Assembly: GCA_003164255.1 (NCBI GenBank)
Contig: PLST01000493.1
Span: 1 to 17,024, forward strand
From: Acidobacteriaceae bacterium
Lineage (GTDB): Bacteria > Acidobacteriota > Terriglobia > Terriglobales > Acidobacteriaceae
Direction: 5' to 3'
Length of the DNA: 17,024 bases
Positions 15,973-17,024 of this stretch are shown piece after piece. Below the pieces are notes generated by a model. The model was not told the origin of the DNA. It worked only from the letters and a program-made list of their open reading frames with translations, and did no database searches. Every line of letters begins with the position of its first letter. The stretch's first letter is position 1. The position numbers and the translations under genes were made by a program.

Positions 15973-16587
15973 TCAGTGAGCACGTTTGACAACCGCAAAT
16001 CGCTTGTGTCGATCCAGGAAATGGCCAGCCTGCGGTATCAGAATGTCCAGTTGTTCGACTTTCCAAAAGGGGTCCGACTCGAACACGTTGATATGAACCG
16101 GAGCATAGTAGAGGACGGTGATTTGTGTCCGCTCCGCCAAGGTCCGTAGCCGGTTGACGAATCTTTGCATTGTTGGCTCATCGAATGGGTTGAATAGATA
16201 AAAGAACGTGCCGTCGTCAGGAATACTCGCGATCGCGTCGCCAACGATGATCGTGACGTTTTCAAAATTTCGCAATCTCTGACGAGTGGACTCTCCGGCA
16301 TCTTGCAGTTGTTCAAGTCCATAGATTCGATTCGTGAAGCCCTGGCTGAGCCACCAATTGATAACCCGGCCACTGCCGCAACCTATGTCGACCAAGACAT
16401 CTCTTGAGCTGATGCGCCCGGCGAACAGCTGCGGCATAATGGCATAATCGGTCGAGACGTTGTCATTCGCTCCTGGCGAAAGATTTCGTGTGCTTCCGCC
16501 GCTGAATCCTCCGTATCGCAAATCCATCATCGCATTCTTACAAGTTCGGACTATCTCCTTCGGGGCTAGACGGTTGAGGATACTCAT
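15973..16587 (-). CDS. Class I SAM-dependent methyltransferase
   Basis: A 204-residue protein with SAM-binding motif I VLVDIGCGSGRVI (D68-G73), the acidic residue ending the second strand in YGLEQ (E92), and a later strand FFYLFNPFDEPTM (128-140) at the place of the catalytic post-I region. The start at 16587 is 5 nt after the stop of the upstream deacetylase-like gene. GGGAGG lies inside the end of that gene and GGTGA next to the start codon, which suggests coupled translation. The frame is open 56 codons further upstream, but that sequence is Arg-rich, overlaps the upstream gene and is not methyltransferase-like, so I did not use it. A role in modifying a surface polysaccharide or lipid is suggested only by the neighbour; the acceptor cannot be told. 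Confidence 0.85.
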   Translation of the reverse strand: MSILNRLAPKEIVRTCKNAMMDLRYGGFSGGSTRNLSPGANDNVSTDYAIMPQLFAGRISSRDVLVDIGCGSGRVINWWLSQGFTNRIYGLEQLQDAGESTRQRLRNFENVTIIVGDAIASIPDDGTFFYLFNPFDEPTMQRFVNRLRTLAERTQITVLYYAPVHINVFESDPFWKVEQLDILIPQAGHFLDRHKRFAVVKRAH

Positions 16588-16592
16588 AATCT

Positions 16593-17024
16593 TCACCAAA
16601 TCCTCCCTGCGGCCTGCTCGGCGTGGCGAAGGACTGTCCGAACAATCCCGCCCTTTAGCGTATCCCCAGGCTGCTCTTTTAAAACATCGGATGGTCCAAG
16701 CCCCTGAAACACGGAGGTCTGGAATCTGGTGCCGTTTTCTGATAGGCATTGGCATGAATCTTCCAATCGCCTGCTAACGATGCGTCGCTGCGATGGAGCT
16801 GGCACACTCCAACGGTCCTTAATTAACTGGAAACTGCGGGACACGATGACGAAAGCGCTCCATCCATTCGAATACGCCTTCTCGAGGGCGGCTCTCAATT
16901 CATTGAACGACGCGGTACAGATCTGTGCATGTCTGAAATACGACGGCCTATCCTCAAGAACCATATCGGCACCTCGCAGACTTCCGCAATACGCTGAGGG
17001 TGAATGTTCCACCGCCTGACAGGC
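16593..17024 (-). CDS. Probable polysaccharide deacetylase, C-terminal part (partial)
   Basis: The frame is open from the right edge of the window to TGA at 16593, giving 143 visible codons; the start lies outside. The segment from TASFNELRAALEKAYSNGWS to AFVIVSRSFQLIKDRW (visible codons 37-71) resembles the C-terminal region of NodB-like polysaccharide deacetylases in exopolysaccharide clusters, where the equivalent reads roughly VSHSFE; here an Arg (visible codon 63) replaces that His. Whether this His is catalytic in this subgroup I cannot say. The following basic tail runs close to the methyltransferase start, 5 nt away, so the two form an operon. The catalytic N-terminal motifs are not in view, so the assignment is tentative. 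Confidence 0.5.
   Translation of the reverse strand, partial: ACQAVEHSPSAYCGSLRGADMVLEDRPSYFRHAQICTASFNELRAALEKAYSNGWSAFVIVSRSFQLIKDRWSVPAPSQRRIVSRRLEDSCQCLSENGTRFQTSVFQGLGPSDVLKEQPGDTLKGGIVRTVLRHAEQAAGRIW

Noticed and set aside
16588..16755. 56-codon N-terminal extension of the right-hand methyltransferase
   Set aside because: It overlaps the deacetylase-like coding sequence and is Arg-rich without methyltransferase character; the start at 16587 has coupled ribosome sites.
1..17024. CRISPR array, integrase, phage structural genes, riboswitch
   Set aside because: No regularly spaced repeats, no integrase or phage-like coding and no recognisable riboswitch core were seen anywhere in the window.

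Overview
The window looks like an accessory stretch of a soil or peat bacterial chromosome. GC content is moderate (roughly mid-50s by eye). Gene style (exopolysaccharide-type glycosyltransferases, an OafA-like acyltransferase, an IS4-type element, a small NRPS) would fit Acidobacteriota, but that assignment is inference and no single marker here proves it. No ribosomal, replication or phage structural genes are seen.

Layout. Positions 1-759 hold no convincing gene. 760-6525 is a small same-strand cluster: a long-chain-type acyl-CoA dehydrogenase, a compact NRPS and a methyltransferase with an NPPY motif. The NRPS reads [C-A linker remnant]-A-T-T-TE. Three points stand out: its specificity code reads DLTKVGEVGK (Asn-like), its first carrier domain has Tyr where the phosphopantetheine Ser should be, and its thioesterase has Cys as nucleophile. 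These genes could load and release or cyclise an Asn-derived unit, with the dehydrogenase and methyltransferase as tailoring enzymes. This is the best candidate here for an undescribed pathway.

6876-6950 is a tRNA-Val(UAC)-like sequence with a damaged 3' half. 7273-8321 (minus) is a decayed acyltransferase-3 gene with an internal deletion and a stop codon. 8470-9933 (minus) and 10080-11765 (plus) are divergent multi-spanning GT-C-like glycosyltransferases. 11785-12990 is a dolichol/polyprenyl-phosphate-sugar synthase fused to a GtrA domain, which could make and flip the lipid-linked sugar that such GT-C enzymes use.

13085-13785 is a dead IS4-family transposase remnant fused directly to the 5' end of a truncated, opposite-strand 3-hydroxyacyl-CoA dehydrogenase-like gene (13787-13940). 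13941-14579 holds nothing recognisable. 14580-15836 is an ATP-grasp ligase. Converging on it from the right is a minus-strand pair: the C-terminal part of a probable polysaccharide deacetylase (cut by the window edge), followed 5 nt later by a small SAM methyltransferase (15973-16587).

Overall this is a patchwork of biosynthetic and cell-surface genes separated by gene remains (broken tRNA, broken acyltransferase, broken IS, broken dehydrogenase), which suggests repeated insertion and deletion. All functional calls come from reading motifs by eye; no database search was run.
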